From VAXT01 sp963850415 (lineage in GTDB: Bacteria; Actinomycetota; Thermoleophilia; Gaiellales; Gaiellaceae), in assembly GCA_963850415.1 (NCBI GenBank), contig CAWKLE010000002.1, positions 620,001-684,000 on the forward strand: a stretch of DNA of 64,000 nt, in the 5' to 3' direction. Every line of letters begins with the position of its first letter. Position 1 is the stretch's first letter. This document shows positions 26,912 to 34,951 of this stretch, piece after piece. The notes under the pieces are model-generated. The model was not told the origin of the DNA. It ran no database searches and saw only the letters and a list, made by a program, of their open reading frames with translations. A program made the translations under genes and the position numbers.

Positions 26912-29665
26912 CTACGAAACGGCGAGCAGGTCGTGCCTGGCGGCCTCGTCGGCAAGGATCTCCGGCGGAAGCACCCGCTCGAGCGCCCCCACGCAGCGCG
27001 GGCAGAACTGCGTCCCGGCGGCGCGCCGGAGCTCGTCCATCGCGTCCACCGCGGGCCGCGCCGCTCGGTAGATACGCGTCGTCAGCATCGAGTCGAGCGC
27101 GTCGGCGACATGGATGATGCGTGCGCCCAGCGGGATCTCCTCCCCCTTCAGGCCGTCCGGATAGCCGCCGCCGTCGAACCGCTCGTGGTGATGGCGGATC
27201 GACGGAACGGCGTCGTTCAGGAAGCCGAGACGGTCGATGATCCGCGCGCCCTCGTCGGAGTGCCGCTGCATCAGCGTCCACTCCTCATCCGTGAGGACGG
27301 CGGGCTTGAGCAGGATCGCGTCGGGAACGGCCAGCTTGCCGATGTCGTGGAAGAGCGCCGCGTGCCCGAGCAGGTCGAGCTCCGTCTGCGAGAGCCCCAG
27401 CTCCCGCCCGATCGCCAGCGCGAGCTGCTGGACGCGCCGTGAATGGCCGGCCGTGTACGCGTCGCGCGCGTCGACGGTGGCCGAGAGGCTCTCCATCGCA
27501 GCCGTCGAGCGCTCGCGCAGCAGCTGGTTCGCCTTCTCGAGCGAAACGTTCTGGCTCTGGATCGTCTCGGCGGCCGCACGGAGCTTCTGTGCGCTTCGCT
27601 GCGTGTGCTTGAGGTACGCCTCCTGGGTCTTGCGCATGAGGAGCAGCGGGACCGCGAAGACGGCCAGCGCGTAGAGCCCTGCCGCGTGGTACGCGATCGC
27701 CATCACGCCGCCGACGAAGCCGTAGACGATCCAGTGCGTCGCGAGCCATGCGAACCGTTCGTGCCAGACACGCCGCACCGGCTCGTGACCCTCCATCGAG
27801 ATCGCGATGCTGAGGAGGCCGGTGTTGACCGCGAAATACGCCAGACCCGCGACGAGGCCGGCCGCGGCCGTGACGAACTCTCCGACCGTGCTCTGAAAGC
27901 CGACGGCGAACACGCAGGCCGCCGCGAGCGAGGAGAGCGTGAGCGCGCCGATGTTGAAGAGGACCCGGTGGATCTCGGATCTGCGGGCGCTCCACTCGAC
28001 GACAGCGGTCGTCGCCGCGAGGACGAGCGCCGCTCGTGGGCCGAACAGTGCCGCGCCGGCGAGCGATCCGACCGCGCTGACCGAGATCGAGCCGCCGTCG
28101 TCCACCTCGATCGCGAGGGCCTGGCCGAAGCCGACGAGCACGACGAGAGCGATGAGCGCGAAGACGTCGTGGTTGGAGCCGAGCAGGAGCCCCAGCACGC
28201 CCGCTCCGATGCCGACTACCGAGACGAATCCGACGAGGAGCGCGAGGCGCGGCGAGAGCGAGAGGAAGCGCGGCCCGTGGACTGCATGCGTCCGGGGATG
28301 CCTGCGGTCCTCGGGCGGGATCATCTCGACCGCGGGCGGCAGCGGCGCCAGGTGGTCTTCCGACTCGGGGACCGCGACCAGGCGCGGCTTGCGGTCGCTC
28401 GGCACGGCCAGCGGCTCGGAGCTCGCGTCGAGCGCGCGGTTGCGGCCCTGGAGCTTCGCGCGGTAGACGGCGAGGTCGGCCTGGTGGATCAGTTCGTTGG
28501 CGTCCTGGCCGTCACGCGGGTAGGCGGCTACGCCGACCGAGATCGTCGCGCGGATGGGTTTGCTCGAGGTTTCGACGTCGAACGTGCGATCGGCAACCTC
28601 GCGGCGAATCCGCTCGGCGATCTCCATCGCCTCCTCGGGGCTCGTCTCGGGCAGCAGGATGCTGAACTCCTCACCGCCGAAGCGGGCCGGGACGTCGTAG
28701 TGTCTGAGGCTCGCGCGGAACACCTCGGCGATGCCCTTCAGCACTGCGTCGCCCGCGAGATGGCCGTACGTGTTGTTGATGTCGCGCAGGAGGTCGAGGT
28801 CGGCCATGATCAGCGCCAGGGGTCGCTCGAAGCGCTGCGAGCGGACGATCTCCTCGTTGAGCGCGGCTCCGAAGTGGCGCGCGTTGAAGAGGCCGGTCTT
28901 CGGGTCGACGCGGGCCTCCGCCTCGAGCTGCGGAACCGAGAGCGACCGGTGGATGAGGAGGACCGGCGCGAGCGCGAACGGGATCAGCCACGGGTCGGCG
29001 TACCAGAAGGTCGCGACGACCACGCCGAGGCCCGCGAGCACGAGCTCCGTCGACAGTCCGTGGAACGAGAACAGGCCCGACTCACGGACGGTGTGCCCGT
29101 GGCCGAGCAACAGCATCGGCGCCAACATCGCGTGGTTCAGGCCGACGAGCACGATCGAGCAGGCGAGTCCCGCCATGGCCAATCGGAAGCCCGTGCTCGA
29201 GACGAGGCCGTCGGAGTGCAGGATCAGCCTCACCGTCGCCCAGGCCGCGACCGACGCGATCACGTAGTTGCAGATGTTGAAGCATTCCCGGTACCAGGCG
29301 GTTCGGTTCTTCAGCCAGGCCGGGATGTGCTGGACGACTGCCACGACGATGATCAACTCCGGGGGCAGGAGCAGGATCGCGGGGATCAGGAAGACGTTGG
29401 TCGCGTGGTAGGACTGGTTGCGCCCGATCTTGACGAGCGCGACCTGTGCGAGCGCGGCGCCGGTCGCGAACAGCAGGAACGTGAGCCAGATGCGCGTGCT
29501 GTACGCCTCCGTCTGCAGCCGGGAGACGAACGGCGCCGCGAGGAGCCCGGCGAGGATGGCGATCGCGATCAGGTACGCGGTGGCCGCGACCGAGAGCCGC
29601 CGGTTTCCGCTCGGGCTCCGCTCCGGGTGTTCGCCGAAGGGAACCTCAGAGGGGACGGCGCTCAC
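26912..29665 (-). CDS. Membrane bifunctional c-di-GMP enzyme, GGDEF plus HD-GYP
   Basis: 917-aa membrane protein. About seven N-terminal helices (residues 25-230, MASE-like) precede a GGDEF domain with the active site GGEEF near residue 328 and an RxxD inhibitory site five residues before it (RHYD), so it should make cyclic di-GMP under product inhibition. A second membrane block (about residues 465-680) leads to a coiled coil and a C-terminal HD-GYP phosphodiesterase (HDIGK near 771, GGGYPDG near 831) that would degrade c-di-GMP. Synthesis and hydrolysis in one chain imply signal-dependent switching. The GTG start has no Shine-Dalgarno but is coupled to an upstream 11-codon ORF. Confidence 0.92.
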   Translation of the reverse strand: MSAVPSEVPFGEHPERSPSGNRRLSVAATAYLIAIAILAGLLAAPFVSRLQTEAYSTRIWLTFLLFATGAALAQVALVKIGRNQSYHATNVFLIPAILLLPPELIIVVAVVQHIPAWLKNRTAWYRECFNICNYVIASVAAWATVRLILHSDGLVSSTGFRLAMAGLACSIVLVGLNHAMLAPMLLLGHGHTVRESGLFSFHGLSTELVLAGLGVVVATFWYADPWLIPFALAPVLLIHRSLSVPQLEAEARVDPKTGLFNARHFGAALNEEIVRSQRFERPLALIMADLDLLRDINNTYGHLAGDAVLKGIAEVFRASLRHYDVPARFGGEEFSILLPETSPEEAMEIAERIRREVADRTFDVETSSKPIRATISVGVAAYPRDGQDANELIHQADLAVYRAKLQGRNRALDASSEPLAVPSDRKPRLVAVPESEDHLAPLPPAVEMIPPEDRRHPRTHAVHGPRFLSLSPRLALLVGFVSVVGIGAGVLGLLLGSNHDVFALIALVVLVGFGQALAIEVDDGGSISVSAVGSLAGAALFGPRAALVLAATTAVVEWSARRSEIHRVLFNIGALTLSSLAAACVFAVGFQSTVGEFVTAAAGLVAGLAYFAVNTGLLSIAISMEGHEPVRRVWHERFAWLATHWIVYGFVGGVMAIAYHAAGLYALAVFAVPLLLMRKTQEAYLKHTQRSAQKLRAAAETIQSQNVSLEKANQLLRERSTAAMESLSATVDARDAYTAGHSRRVQQLALAIGRELGLSQTELDLLGHAALFHDIGKLAVPDAILLKPAVLTDEEWTLMQRHSDEGARIIDRLGFLNDAVPSIRHHHERFDGGGYPDGLKGEEIPLGARIIHVADALDSMLTTRIYRAARPAVDAMDELRRAAGTQFCPRCVGALERVLPPEILADEAARHDLLAVS

Positions 29666-29697
29666 GCCGCGCTCACGATCGGTCGCCGGTGCCGCAT
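29662..29697 (-). promoter_or_regulatory. 11-codon upstream ORF coupled to the GGDEF/HD-GYP gene
   Basis: On the minus strand an AGGAGAG Shine-Dalgarno (29705-29711) sits 7 nt before ATG 29697, encoding MRHRRPIVSAA; its TGA overlaps the GTG of the main gene as GTGA. The main gene has no ribosome binding site of its own, so it probably depends on this leader. The region 29698-29800 upstream can form two hairpins. Confidence 0.5.
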
Positions 29698-29800
29698 GTC
29701 TGGTCTCTCCTAATCCCGGTCAGGAGCCGCAGTGGAAAGGTGGCTCCGTGTCTCAAGTTAAGGGCCGTCAAGCGGCTCGGCCTCCCCCGTCCGAGTGAGT

Positions 29801-29830
29801 GGAGAGGCCGCCGCAATTGGCGGCCTCTCC
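29801..29830 (-). terminator. Terminator-like hairpin after the subtilase gene
   Basis: Perfect 12-bp stem GGAGAGGCCGCC / GGCGGCCTCTCC with a 6-nt loop, 16 nt past the subtilase stop. No T run follows. Confidence 0.65.
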
Positions 29831-29845
29831 GCAGCGTTTTGGGCT

Positions 29846-31639
29846 CTAGGGCGTCAGCCCGAGTTCCGGGTCCGCTTCTGCCGCCGCCTCTTCCTCCGGC
29901 GTCATCGCCGTCGGAGTGCCTGCCGGTGGATCGACCTCGCCGTCGGCCGCGTCCTCCCAGGTGACGTCAGCCGTGGCGAGCACGTCGCTCCAGGTCACGT
30001 CCGACCAGGTGACGTCGCTCCAGGACACGTCCGACCAGCTCACGTCCGTCCAGGAGACGTCGCTCCAGGTGGCGTCAGACCAGCTGGCCGTGTCCCAGCT
30101 GTGGTTCGTCTGGGCCGCGTCGCTCCAGCTGGCCGCGTCGAAGACAGGGGTGCCGCCTCCGGCCGGGTCGGGCATGAGGTACGAGTCCAGCGCGAGGTTC
30201 GGGTTCGGGGCCCTGTTCACGTTCGCGGCCTTGTAGGCGTTGACCTCGCCGACGCCGGCCGAGCCCGGAGGTGCGTCAGGCACGTAGCGCGCCGCCTTCA
30301 TGAGCGCGCCCTTCACCTGATCCGGCGTCCAGCTCGGGTGTCTGGCCAGGATCTGGGCCGCGGCGCCGGCGACGACGGGAGCCGCGAAGGACGTACCGGA
30401 CAGGCGCATGTAGCCGGTCCCGACCGCGTTCTCGGGCTTCTCGGCGAGCAGTGTCGCGTTCGCCGGGATCGGGCCGACCATGTAGCGGCCGGCCGCCGAG
30501 AGCTCCGGCTTCCGGAAGCCGTCGTACGTGTAGCCGTACGCCGACCAGAACGGGACGTCGTGGTTCGAGATGCGGACGCTGCCATCCAGGTCGACCGCGC
30601 CGACGGTGATCACGAACGGATCGTTGCCCGGGGCGAACATGACGCCGCTCGGGCCGTCGGAGTTGCCGTAGTTTCCGGCCGCTGCCACGACGGTCACGCC
30701 GCCGAACCAGAGCTTCTCGACCGCCCGGTCCAGCGGATCCTTCGTGAAGTTGCTCGGAACCGTTGCGTGCAGCGAGAAGTTCGCGACGCGGATGTTGTAC
30801 TGATCCTTGTGCTCGTAGATCCACTGGGCGGCTGCGATCACGTCGCTCGTGCGGGCCATGCCGTTGTCGTCCATGACGTCGAGTGAGACGAGCTTCGCAG
30901 CAGGAGCCGCGCCCGCGTAGTTCGCGCCGCTGCCGGCGGCGATGCCGGCCACGAAGGTGCCGTGCCCGCGGCCGTCGCCCGGGGAGTTCGGGAGGAGCTG
31001 CGTGATCACCTGGTCGGCGACGACCCGTGCGCCGCCGTCGAAATCAACGCGGTTCTTGTCGATTCCGGAGTCGACGATCGCGATCGTGGGAGTCGCGGAC
31101 CGATAGCGCTCGGTGTCCGGCCAGAACGGTCGAAGCGCCTCGGCGGTCGGCCACACCTGGTTGTTCGAGGGGGTCGCGTCGAGCTTGATCCGTGCGTCGC
31201 TCGTGATCGTCAGCCCGGGCTTGTGAGCCAGGACGAGCACGCGCTTGGCCTTCATCGTCGCCGACACCGAGCCGACGAGCCTGAGCCTTCTGTTCAGGCC
31301 CTCGTTGTTGCCGTAGGCGTCGCCGTTCCCGGCCGACTGGAACGCGTTCTCCGCGCTCGAGGTGCCGTCGTTGCTCTGGATGATCACGTTGACGAGTGCG
31401 TTCGGCGTCGTGTGCGCCTTCGCCTCGAGCAGCGGATCGAGGTAGGTCGACGGATCCGGATTCCGGCTGGCCTGCGCCAGCGGGATCATGGTGACGAACA
31501 GGACGGTCAGGATCGCCAACAGGCCTCGCCCGCCTTTGCCCCACAGGGCGTTGGCGCGCGAATCGCCTCCACGATTCCCCGTCCCCCAGAGGGCGCTCGA
31601 ACGAGTCCCGTCTGGAGCGCCGCCGCAATTTCTAGACAT
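29846..31639 (-). CDS. Subtilisin-like (S8) serine protease with pentapeptide repeat tail
   Basis: 597-aa exported subtilase. The catalytic triad is visible: Asp in AIVDSGID (near residue 188), His in GRGHGTFVAG (near 228) and Ser in LSGTSFAAPV (near 413). The first 40 residues carry two ALWG[T/K]G units separated by basic Gly/Arg-rich sequence just before a hydrophobic helix (residues 40-56), an unusual leader. The C-terminus (about residues 504-564) is a run of SW[S/T]D[V/A] pentapeptides, followed by an acidic tail. The Shine-Dalgarno-like AAAGG lies 8 nt before the ATG. It is probably cell-surface or secreted; the substrate is unknown. Confidence 0.9.
   Translation of the reverse strand: MSRNCGGAPDGTRSSALWGTGNRGGDSRANALWGKGGRGLLAILTVLFVTMIPLAQASRNPDPSTYLDPLLEAKAHTTPNALVNVIIQSNDGTSSAENAFQSAGNGDAYGNNEGLNRRLRLVGSVSATMKAKRVLVLAHKPGLTITSDARIKLDATPSNNQVWPTAEALRPFWPDTERYRSATPTIAIVDSGIDKNRVDFDGGARVVADQVITQLLPNSPGDGRGHGTFVAGIAAGSGANYAGAAPAAKLVSLDVMDDNGMARTSDVIAAAQWIYEHKDQYNIRVANFSLHATVPSNFTKDPLDRAVEKLWFGGVTVVAAAGNYGNSDGPSGVMFAPGNDPFVITVGAVDLDGSVRISNHDVPFWSAYGYTYDGFRKPELSAAGRYMVGPIPANATLLAEKPENAVGTGYMRLSGTSFAAPVVAGAAAQILARHPSWTPDQVKGALMKAARYVPDAPPGSAGVGEVNAYKAANVNRAPNPNLALDSYLMPDPAGGGTPVFDAASWSDAAQTNHSWDTASWSDATWSDVSWTDVSWSDVSWSDVTWSDVTWSDVLATADVTWEDAADGEVDPPAGTPTAMTPEEEAAAEADPELGLTP
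29948..30130 (-). repeat. 15-bp tandem repeats encoding SW[S/T]D[V/A]
   Basis: About nine imperfect 15-bp units at the 3' end of the subtilase gene, each coding a Trp-containing pentapeptide. Third positions vary, so the peptide rather than the DNA appears to be conserved. Confidence 0.8.
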
Positions 31640-31691
31640 TCCTCTTCCCTTTCACGCGCCGGCAGGAGCGCGAAGCCGCAGTTGTCCGCAA

Positions 31692-31705
31692 TGAAACTGG
31701 TTTCA
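31692..31705. promoter_or_regulatory. LacI-type operator-like palindrome
   Basis: TGAAAC-TG-GTTTCA, a 6-bp inverted repeat with a 2-nt centre, lies between the divergent subtilase and murT genes. It resembles LacI-family operators. Confidence 0.35.
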
Positions 31706-31791
31706 CCGTAGGTTCGGCCCCGCGAGGCCGTATCACCCTTTGGGGTGAGGGCCGCAAGATCACTCGTCCCAGTGATGGCCCGTCGCCCGGG

Positions 31792-31797
31792 TACCCT
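31792..31797 (+). promoter_or_regulatory. Putative leaderless -10 (TACCCT) for murT
   Basis: TACCCT, 6-nt spacer, GTG at 31804; no Shine-Dalgarno. Confidence 0.45.
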
Positions 31798-31803
31798 CCC
31801 GCC

Positions 31804-33180
31804 GTGAGAGTCCGGGTGCCCCTGACGGTCGGGATCGCCGGAGCCCGGCTGGCCGCCGGGCTCTCGCGTCTCGTAGGCGCCGGCGGCGGCACGACGGTGC
31901 CCGGGAAGGTGCTGGCGTCACTCGATCCGGATCTGCTCGACCGACTGGCGCGGCGGCTGCCACTCGGGTCGGCGCTCGTTTCGGCCACGAACGGCAAGAC
32001 GACGACCGCCGCGATGGCGGCGCAGATCCTGGCCCCTCGTGTGCAGCTCGCGCACAACTCGTCCGGGGCGAATCTCCTCTCGGGTGTGACCTCGAGCCTC
32101 CTGTCGGCGAAAGGCGCGGAGCTGGGGCTGTTCGAAGTGGACGAGGCCGCGCTGCCCGAGATCGCGGAGCGGGTGCGGCCGCGGGCGATCTGTCTGGGGA
32201 ACCTGTTCCGTGACCAGCTCGATCGATATGGAGAGCTGGAGCACGTCGCGGAGCGCTGGCGGTCGGTCGTGCGCGGTCTGGCGGCGGAGTCCGTGCTCGT
32301 CGTGAACGGGGACGACCCGCAGGTCGGAGATCTCGCACGGGAGCGAGCGGGATCGATCGTGTTCGGTCTCGAGGATCCGCGGCATGCGGTTCCGGAGCTC
32401 CTGCACGCGGCCGACTCCAAGTGGTGCCTGCGCTGCGGACGGCCCTACGAGTACTCGGCGGCCTACGTCGGGCATCTGGGCGCGTACCGGTGCCCTGCCT
32501 GCGGCCACGCGCGACCAGAGCTCGACGTCGTGGCTCGCCGCATCGAGCTGCGGGGATTGGACGGCGTCGACTTCTCACTCGGGACGCGTGGTGAGAGTCG
32601 GGCCGTGCGGCTTGGTGTTCCGGGGCTCTACAACGTCTACAACGCCCTGGGCGCCGCCTCGCTCGCGCTTGCACTCGGGTCGACGTTGGACGACGTGGTC
32701 GCCGGTCTCGGGCGGTTCGGGGCCGCGTTCGGGCGCTTCGAGCGGATCGCCGTCGGGGACAAGCGGCTGCTCGTGTTGCTCGTGAAGAACCCGGCGGGCG
32801 CGAACGAGGCGGTGCGCACGCTGGTCGCCGGCGGCGCGCCGAAGCTGGCCGTGCTCGCTTTGAACGACGCGATCGCGGACGGGCGCGACGTGTCGTGGAT
32901 CTGGGACGTCGACTGGGAGCCGCTGCTTGCGGGCCTCTCGCGGGTCGTCGTGACGGGCGAGCGCGCGGCCGAGATGGCGCTGCGCTGCAAGTACGCCGGG
33001 TTCTCGGTGGATGCGATCGAGGTCGTCCCCGATCTCGGAGAGGCGCTCGACCGTGGGCTCGAGCTGTCGCCCGAGGGTGGCGAGCTCGTCGTCCTGCCGA
33101 CATACACCGCAATGCTCGCGCTGCGCCGGATCGTGGCCGATCGCGGGTTCGTCCGCCCCTACTGGGAGCAGGCCGCGTGA
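31804..33180 (+). CDS. murT: Lipid II isoglutaminyl synthase, MurT subunit
   Basis: 458-aa Mur-ligase-like subunit that, with GatD, amidates the alpha-carboxyl of D-Glu in lipid II to D-isoglutamine. The ATP loop SATNGKTTT is near residues 60-68, a four-cysteine zinc ribbon (CLRCG and CPACG) lies near residues 208-240 as in MurT, and the C-terminal DUF1727 domain carries the essential ALNDAIADGRDVSWIWDVD segment. It overlaps gatD by 4 nt. Together they indicate amidated, actinobacterial-type peptidoglycan. Confidence 0.95.
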   Translation: MRVRVPLTVGIAGARLAAGLSRLVGAGGGTTVPGKVLASLDPDLLDRLARRLPLGSALVSATNGKTTTAAMAAQILAPRVQLAHNSSGANLLSGVTSSLLSAKGAELGLFEVDEAALPEIAERVRPRAICLGNLFRDQLDRYGELEHVAERWRSVVRGLAAESVLVVNGDDPQVGDLARERAGSIVFGLEDPRHAVPELLHAADSKWCLRCGRPYEYSAAYVGHLGAYRCPACGHARPELDVVARRIELRGLDGVDFSLGTRGESRAVRLGVPGLYNVYNALGAASLALALGSTLDDVVAGLGRFGAAFGRFERIAVGDKRLLVLLVKNPAGANEAVRTLVAGGAPKLAVLALNDAIADGRDVSWIWDVDWEPLLAGLSRVVVTGERAAEMALRCKYAGFSVDAIEVVPDLGEALDRGLELSPEGGELVVLPTYTAMLALRRIVADRGFVRPYWEQAA

Positions 33181-33926
33181 CGATCCGGGTCGCGCATCTC
33201 TATCCGGAGTACCTGAACATCTATGCGGATCGCGGCAACATCGCGGTCCTCTCGAGCCGGGCGCGCTGGCGTGGGATCGGGTTCGAGGTCGAGGCGGTCA
33301 GCGTGGGCGACGAGCTGCGTCCGGGCGAGCACGACCTGCTCTACATCGGCGGCGGGCAGGATCGGGAGCAGTCGCTGATCGCGCCGGATCTCGCGGCGCG
33401 AGGCGAGGCGATCCGAGAGGCGGTCGGCGGCGGAGCGGCGGTGCTGGCCGTGTGCGGCGGATACCAGCTGCTGGGGCGGTTCTATCGCGGCCGGGATGGC
33501 GGCGAGCTCCCCGGGGCCGGGCTCTTTCCGCTCGAGACGGTTGCGGGCGACCGGCGGCTGATCGGCGACTGCCTGCTGGAGTGCGAGCTCGAACCGGGCG
33601 TGCGGCGGACGCTGGCGGGCTTCGAGAATCACGCCGGCGTGACGCGGCTCGACGGCGGCGCCTCACCGCTGGGGCGCGTGGTCGCGGGGTTCGGGAACGA
33701 CGGGGAGAGCGGGCTCGAAGGAGTTCGCGTCGGGAACGCGATCGGCACGTATCTCCACGGCCCCTTGCTGCCGCGCAACGCGTGGCTGGCGGACTGGATT
33801 CTCGAGCGCTCTCTGGAGCACCGAACCGGCGAGCGACGGGCGCTGGAGCCGCTGGCCGACGAGCTGGAGGAGAGCGCCCACGTCGTCGCGTCCGCAAGAG
33901 CCCGCGCCCGCGGCGGCCGTTCCTAG
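33177..33926 (+). CDS. gatD: Lipid II isoglutaminyl synthase, GatD glutaminase subunit
   Basis: 249-aa class I (CobB/CobQ-type) glutamine amidotransferase supplying ammonia to MurT. The nucleophile Cys is in AVCGGYQLLG (near residue 93) and the partner His in TYLHGPLL (near residue 194). The opening RVAHLYPEYLNIYADRGN is typical of GatD. GTG start overlapping the murT stop (GTGA); the longer open frame from 32895 is a shadow inside murT. Confidence 0.95.
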   Translation: MTIRVAHLYPEYLNIYADRGNIAVLSSRARWRGIGFEVEAVSVGDELRPGEHDLLYIGGGQDREQSLIAPDLAARGEAIREAVGGGAAVLAVCGGYQLLGRFYRGRDGGELPGAGLFPLETVAGDRRLIGDCLLECELEPGVRRTLAGFENHAGVTRLDGGASPLGRVVAGFGNDGESGLEGVRVGNAIGTYLHGPLLPRNAWLADWILERSLEHRTGERRALEPLADELEESAHVVASARARARGGRS

Positions 33927-34016
33927 TACACGCGCGTGCGCGTGGGCCACCGCTGACCACCCGCCGCTTTCGATCCTAGTGGTGAAATACGCGCGTGTCT
34001 GTGCCGGAACCGTGCC

Positions 34017-34041
34017 GAGAGGCGCCTCCCAGGAGGCTCTC
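34017..34041 (-). terminator. Hairpin after the nudix gene
   Basis: GAGAG-(GCG bulge)-CCTCC / GGAGG-CTCTC stem just past the nudix stop on the minus strand, at the end of the hflX-dut-nudix run. The stem is moderate and lacks a T run. Confidence 0.4.
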
Positions 34042-34049
34042 AGCGGCCG

Positions 34050-34508
34050 CTAGGGCACCCAGAGCGGCCCGAGGTACACCACGGGGTCACCGGGGCGCCA
34101 GCGAGCCAGGAAGCGCTGAATCGGCGGATGGAGCACGATCTCGTTCAGCTCACCCACCTCGAACAGCCGGTGCCCGCGAACGGCCGCGTCCTGCGAGGTC
34201 ACTGTCTCGAGGGACCGGCCCTCCAGGTCGCCGGAGAAAATGATGTGGACGACGTGCTTCGCGGCCGAGCTGCGCACGGGCGCGATCGAGTCGACGATGG
34301 CCACCGGCCCCTCGACAGGGATCTCGTCGTTCAGGCCGACCTCCTCGAACAGCTCCCGGTGCAGCGCGCTAACGAGGCTCTCGCCCGAGTTCACGCCCCC
34401 GCCGGGAAGCAGCCAGTAGGCCCGACCGTCCTTCTCGTGCCGGCAGAGCAGGATCCGCCCGCCCCAGCTCAGGATCGCCGACACGCGGATCCGCGGCTCG
34501 GCGCCCAT
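34050..34508 (-). CDS. Nudix hydrolase
   Basis: 152-aa hydrolase of nucleoside diphosphate-linked compounds. The Nudix box is complete: GGGVNSGESL continues to LHRELFEEVGL (residues about 38-60). The ATG at 34508 overlaps the dut stop (TGATG); a TTG one codon earlier is the alternative. It sits at the end of the run with dut, so a nucleotide-pool cleaning role (oxidised or non-canonical dNTPs) is plausible but the substrate is not determined. Confidence 0.85.
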   Translation of the reverse strand: MGAEPRIRVSAILSWGGRILLCRHEKDGRAYWLLPGGGVNSGESLVSALHRELFEEVGLNDEIPVEGPVAIVDSIAPVRSSAAKHVVHIIFSGDLEGRSLETVTSQDAAVRGHRLFEVGELNEIVLHPPIQRFLARWRPGDPVVYLGPLWVP

Positions 34509-34951
34509 CAAGTCTCCGCCCGGCTCGAGGATCCGAACCCGCGGGCTCCACGCTCGGTTGGCGGCAGCTCGTCGACTTCGGCCGTGTCGAGAGGCGCGAA
34601 CGGCACGACGACGAGCTGGGCGATCCGCATTCCGGGCTCGACCACGAACGGCGTAGCCGGATCGGTGTTGAGCAGGATCACACGCACCTCGCCCCGGTAG
34701 CCGGAGTCGATCAGGCCGGGCGTGTTCAGCACGGTAACGCCGTGGTCGGCCGCCAGCCCGGAACGCGGCTGGACGAAGCCGGCGTGCCCCTCGGGGATCG
34801 CAACCGCCAGTCCGGTACCGACGATAGCCCGCTCTCCGGGCCCGATCTCCGCCCCTTCACACGCGACGAGATCGAGCCCGGCATCCCCCGCGTAGGCGCG
34901 CTCGGGCACGACCGCGTCCTCGTGCAGGCGCTGGAAGAGCAGCTCGGTCAC
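34508..34951 (-). CDS. dut: Deoxyuridine 5'-triphosphate nucleotidohydrolase
   Basis: Trimeric dUTPase of 147 aa that hydrolyses dUTP to dUMP and keeps uracil out of DNA. All five motifs are visible: AGDAGLDL, PRSGLA, GLIDSGYRGEV, RIAQLVV and the C-terminal RGARGFGSS. The GTG start overlaps the hflX stop (GTGA) and the stop overlaps the nudix gene, so the three are translationally coupled. Confidence 0.96.
   Translation of the reverse strand: MTELLFQRLHEDAVVPERAYAGDAGLDLVACEGAEIGPGERAIVGTGLAVAIPEGHAGFVQPRSGLAADHGVTVLNTPGLIDSGYRGEVRVILLNTDPATPFVVEPGMRIAQLVVVPFAPLDTAEVDELPPTERGARGFGSSSRAET

Noticed and set aside
29948..30130. CRISPR-like short tandem repeats
   Set aside because: The 15-bp units are contiguous, in frame and lack spacers; they encode the subtilase tail.
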